This document shows, in pieces, positions 61,530-64,000 of a stretch of 64,000 nucleotides of DNA. Each line of letters begins with the position of its first letter. The stretch's first letter is position 1. The notes under the pieces are model-generated. The model searched no databases, was not told where the DNA came from, and saw only the letters and a list, made by a program, of their open reading frames with translations. The DNA comes from Ifrita kowaldi. Lineage: Eukaryota; Chordata; Aves; Passeriformes; Cinclosomatidae. The stretch lies in assembly GCA_013398055.1 (NCBI GenBank), contig VZRS01002397.1, positions 310,001 to 374,000 of the forward strand, given 5' to 3'. Position numbers and translations under genes: made by a program.

Positions 61530-61595
61530 CGCGGCAATTCTGATCTGAAGCCAGCACGAAGGCAAAGGAGATTGAATTTATGTAACTTCTCTCAG
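61530..61595 (+). other. Exon-like segment, status unknown
   Basis: A polypyrimidine-type acceptor (ttgctttttaacag) and a donor (CTCTCAG|GTAAAC) bracket 66 bases. They read as 22 open codons in one frame, beginning RGNSDLKPARRQRR. I recognise no protein family. It may be an exon of an unannotated non-coding transcript, or chance. Confidence 0.25.
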
Positions 61596-62064
61596 GTAAA
61601 CGGGTCATATACTGCAACACCCTAGACTTAAGGTTTCAAATGATGGTGTCTTCTACAGAGCGAGCAACAACGTCAAAACTTCTTCCAGTCAGCTCCTGGT
61701 AGAGAGGAAGGAACGAATGGTTGAGAGAAAACATTAGTCATTAGAACTTGAAATTTGTGGCCTAAATTTCTTGCTAGAGATTAGATACTATTAAAAGAAT
61801 ATTTTTAATCTTAAAACTTCTCTAAAAGCCTACTAACAAGAAAGTACTATGATGAAAATCCATATAATGCTGATTATATTGTCAATAATAATGAAAATGT
61901 TTCTGTTAGTCTTCATGAAAGTGGGTTAAATATCGCAGTGTCTCTGCATACAAGTTGCCAGCTAAGTGCATTTTTTTTTCCGGAGACCTGTCAAAACCTA
62001 ACACGGCAGTGTGTTCCTTCTGCGTGAGATGAAACAGCTACACTGCCAGTAAGAATATGTCAAC

Positions 62065-62196
62065 ATGGTAAATTTTCGCCTCTCTGGAAGTGGGCAGCTT
62101 GATGATTGCAGCCAGATTGTGACACCGAGGAACATTGCTGTCGACTCCGCTACCTCAGATCAGAGAGGAAACACAAAGGTATGTCAGTCTGAATAA
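62065..62196 (+). other. Short ORF ending at a splice donor, status unknown
   Basis: An ATG in good context (A at -3, G at +4) is preceded by an in-frame TAA 15 bases upstream. It opens 38 codons (MVNFRLSGSGQLDDCSQ...) up to CAAAG|GTATGT at 62178/62179. Unspliced, it would stop after 43 codons. It lies in a locally CpG-enriched patch. No family likeness is evident, so coding is unproven. Confidence 0.25.
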
Positions 62197-62426
62197 TCTT
62201 TCCCCCTCTGAAGGAAAAATTGCATGTCAAAGGAATCACTACACACTAAATAGCTGTGTGGTGATAAGATGTTTTTGTCTCTGTTCTAATTGATTCTGGT
62301 AAAACAAATGCACAAAATGAATAATTTAGATTTGCACTTCCTGTATATTTCCTTGTTAGAAGATTTGCAGGTGGGTCTCTCTTGCATCAGCCACTGCAGA
62401 GACGTCTCCCAAAGTTAATCACAGGG

Positions 62427-62532
62427 TCATAGAATGTTAAGGGTTTGGAAGGATCATCTAGTCCCAACTTCCACTGCCATGGGACGGGACATCCTCCCCC
62501 AGACCAGGTTGCTCAAGGCTTTATGCAGCCTG
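62427..62532 (-). repeat. CR1 LINE 3'-end fragment
   Basis: The words 'tcatagaatgttaagg', 'ggaaggatcatctagtccc' and 'agaccaggttgctcaaggc' are the reverse complement of the CR1 tail. About 105 bases are preserved. Confidence 0.88.
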
Positions 62533-64000
62533 TCTTTCTGCCATGGCTATCTCTCTGCAAGGGCAGCATGCTTCTTTTGCATGTCCATTAGCAGGTCTGT
62601 CCCTGGAGGCGTGCTCTGAGCACGTTTTCATTGCTGCTATTCTCATTTTTAAGCTACCTTAAATAAGGTTTCTTCCTAAGAAGAAAACCTTCTTGGAGGA
62701 TATTAGAAATGCCATTTTTCATGCTAGTTTTCAAAGAATACAGACAAATTATATAATAAAGTAATATTTTGTACTTCTGTAGAAGTTTGCATTTGCTATT
62801 CTCACAACAAAACCATTTTCTAATGTCTGTCTTCAGACAAGTGGGTAAGCACAAATCTAGGCCTGATTCTCCTCCTTCTGGTGTTGGCTTTTCCCTTGTA
62901 AATATGTTAATTCCACTGAAGAAAATGAGCCTTTCTTTTTCTGCCTGGTGAAGAAACTGACTTCCTTGGATCCCTGCCTGTGGTCATCACAGCATACCAG
63001 GCTGGGCTGGAGGGTGCAGTATGGGCAGGACAGGCTGGTGACAGAAAGTGTCAGAGCCTAAGTCCCTGTGTGAAGGAAGGGGAGATGTAAAACTTTCCCT
63101 GTGCTTTCCAGGCAGGTGTGGTCTTTACATCAGTGCCTTGCTGAGCACGAATGTAGACATATGCAGAGAGCAAAGCTGTGCAGGCACATTTTTCTTTAGT
63201 CATAATAAGTACTGTATGTTGGAAATATGGCTAAGTAAGAGCAATCTGAAGATGATCATGAAGCCAGTGTGTAAGCAGCCCCCACAGAACTCCCTGCTCT
63301 TGTTTTCCAGATACCATCTCTGGGAACATTTGTTGTGGTTGTGTACTATCTTGTGGTGGGGATAGAAATGGGGTACAGAAGTATTAGGAAATTTTATTGC
63401 TTTAAATAAAAAAGCAAAGACAAGATTGTTTCCCTCCTGACCTGATGTGGTTTAAGATATCATGCTGCCCTTTAACTTCCTGAATGATGCAGTAAAATGG
63501 ATAAATATTTTATCTCCTTCTGAAATGTCTTTTATGATAGAGAAAAAAATTTCTCTTCATTCACACGGGACAGTGAATCTTTGAGAAATCCTGGCACAGT
63601 TGTTTGCACCTGTATGCAATGCTGGCTTTGCTAAAGAGTTCTGTACGAAATAGTTTGGGTTCACATACTATGTGACACAAGGACTGCTGCATGTCAAAGA
63701 GGCTGGAGCTTGGCTCAGATATGATACTAGAAGAAGCAGTTACAGCAGCAAGACACAGCAAGAGCATCTCACTGCCAGGCATGGGCATGTTGCATCCACA
63801 TGTTGCATGTCCAGCCAAAAAAAGACGCAAGTTGCAGATGATCTAGGAAAAGCCAACACATCTGCTCTTGTCACTTAGGTGACACACACACTTTATCTGC
63901 AGATCGTAAGAGTGACAATCGTCTCCCAGAAATATGTTTTGGCAGCAGAAGTTGAGGCTTACCATGGCCAGGAGCCACCTCATTCTTTAACAGGAGTCAT
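62533..64000. other. Intergenic sequence, no gene recognised
   Basis: Several frames of 60-105 codons occur with no domain or splice support. No repeats are recognised. Confidence 0.45.

Noticed and set aside
1..64000. CRISPR arrays, prophage, toxin-antitoxin or other bacterial systems
   Set aside because: No regularly spaced repeats, ribosome-binding sites or packed genes exist. The window is clearly vertebrate DNA.

Overview
This is vertebrate, almost certainly avian, nuclear DNA. It has large non-coding intervals, CpG-island promoters, single-exon coding blocks preceded by splice acceptors, and CR1 LINE fragments with the bird-typical 3' octamer (ATTCTATG repeated). It also carries several LTRs of endogenous retroviruses resembling families I know from songbird genomes; that closer placement rests on memory and is tentative. 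Nothing prokaryotic is present: no operons, CRISPR or phage genes.

Only two protein genes can be supported, both on the minus strand. GPR85 (SREB2, an orphan class A receptor; complete 370-codon CDS in one exon, 11551-12663) is followed upstream by a 2-kb CpG island (13.44-15.56 kb) that should hold its promoter and non-coding first exon. SMIM30, a 61-residue membrane microprotein (35279-35464), has a clear splice acceptor 71 bases before its ATG, a candidate donor at 35.83 kb and its own CpG island at 35.9-36.34 kb. The pair GPR85-SMIM30 matches the gene neighbourhood of human 7q31, which supports both calls. I see no functional link between them beyond location.

The rest is intergenic or intronic-like, AT-rich sequence with repeats. 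0-11 kb: a short CR1 tail, a pyrimidine-rich block, one assembly gap and simple repeats. 16.2-16.9 kb: a GC-rich, CCAAT-rich LTR-like element just upstream of the GPR85 island. 23.4-23.9 kb: an AT microsatellite, a perfect 33-base hairpin and a direct repeat. 28.6 and 30.4-31.3 kb: CR1 copies. 38.66-40.85 kb: a nest of LTRs, in which one minus-strand LTR (flanked by TCTGA duplications) was interrupted twice by later LTR insertions. 41-42.2 kb: a second pyrimidine-rich block. 43.7-44.25 kb: a CR1. 53.46-54.15 kb: a solo LTR with a perfect TGCCT target duplication. 59.9-60.3 kb: an internally deleted CR1. 61.5-62.2 kb: a small CpG-enriched patch with exon-like segments of unknown status. 62.43 kb: a CR1 tail.

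I found no clearly new biological system. The most informative items are the layered LTR insertion history, the tandem array inside the GPR85 CpG island, the perfect hairpin at 23.8 kb, and the exon-like CpG patch at 61.5-62.2 kb.
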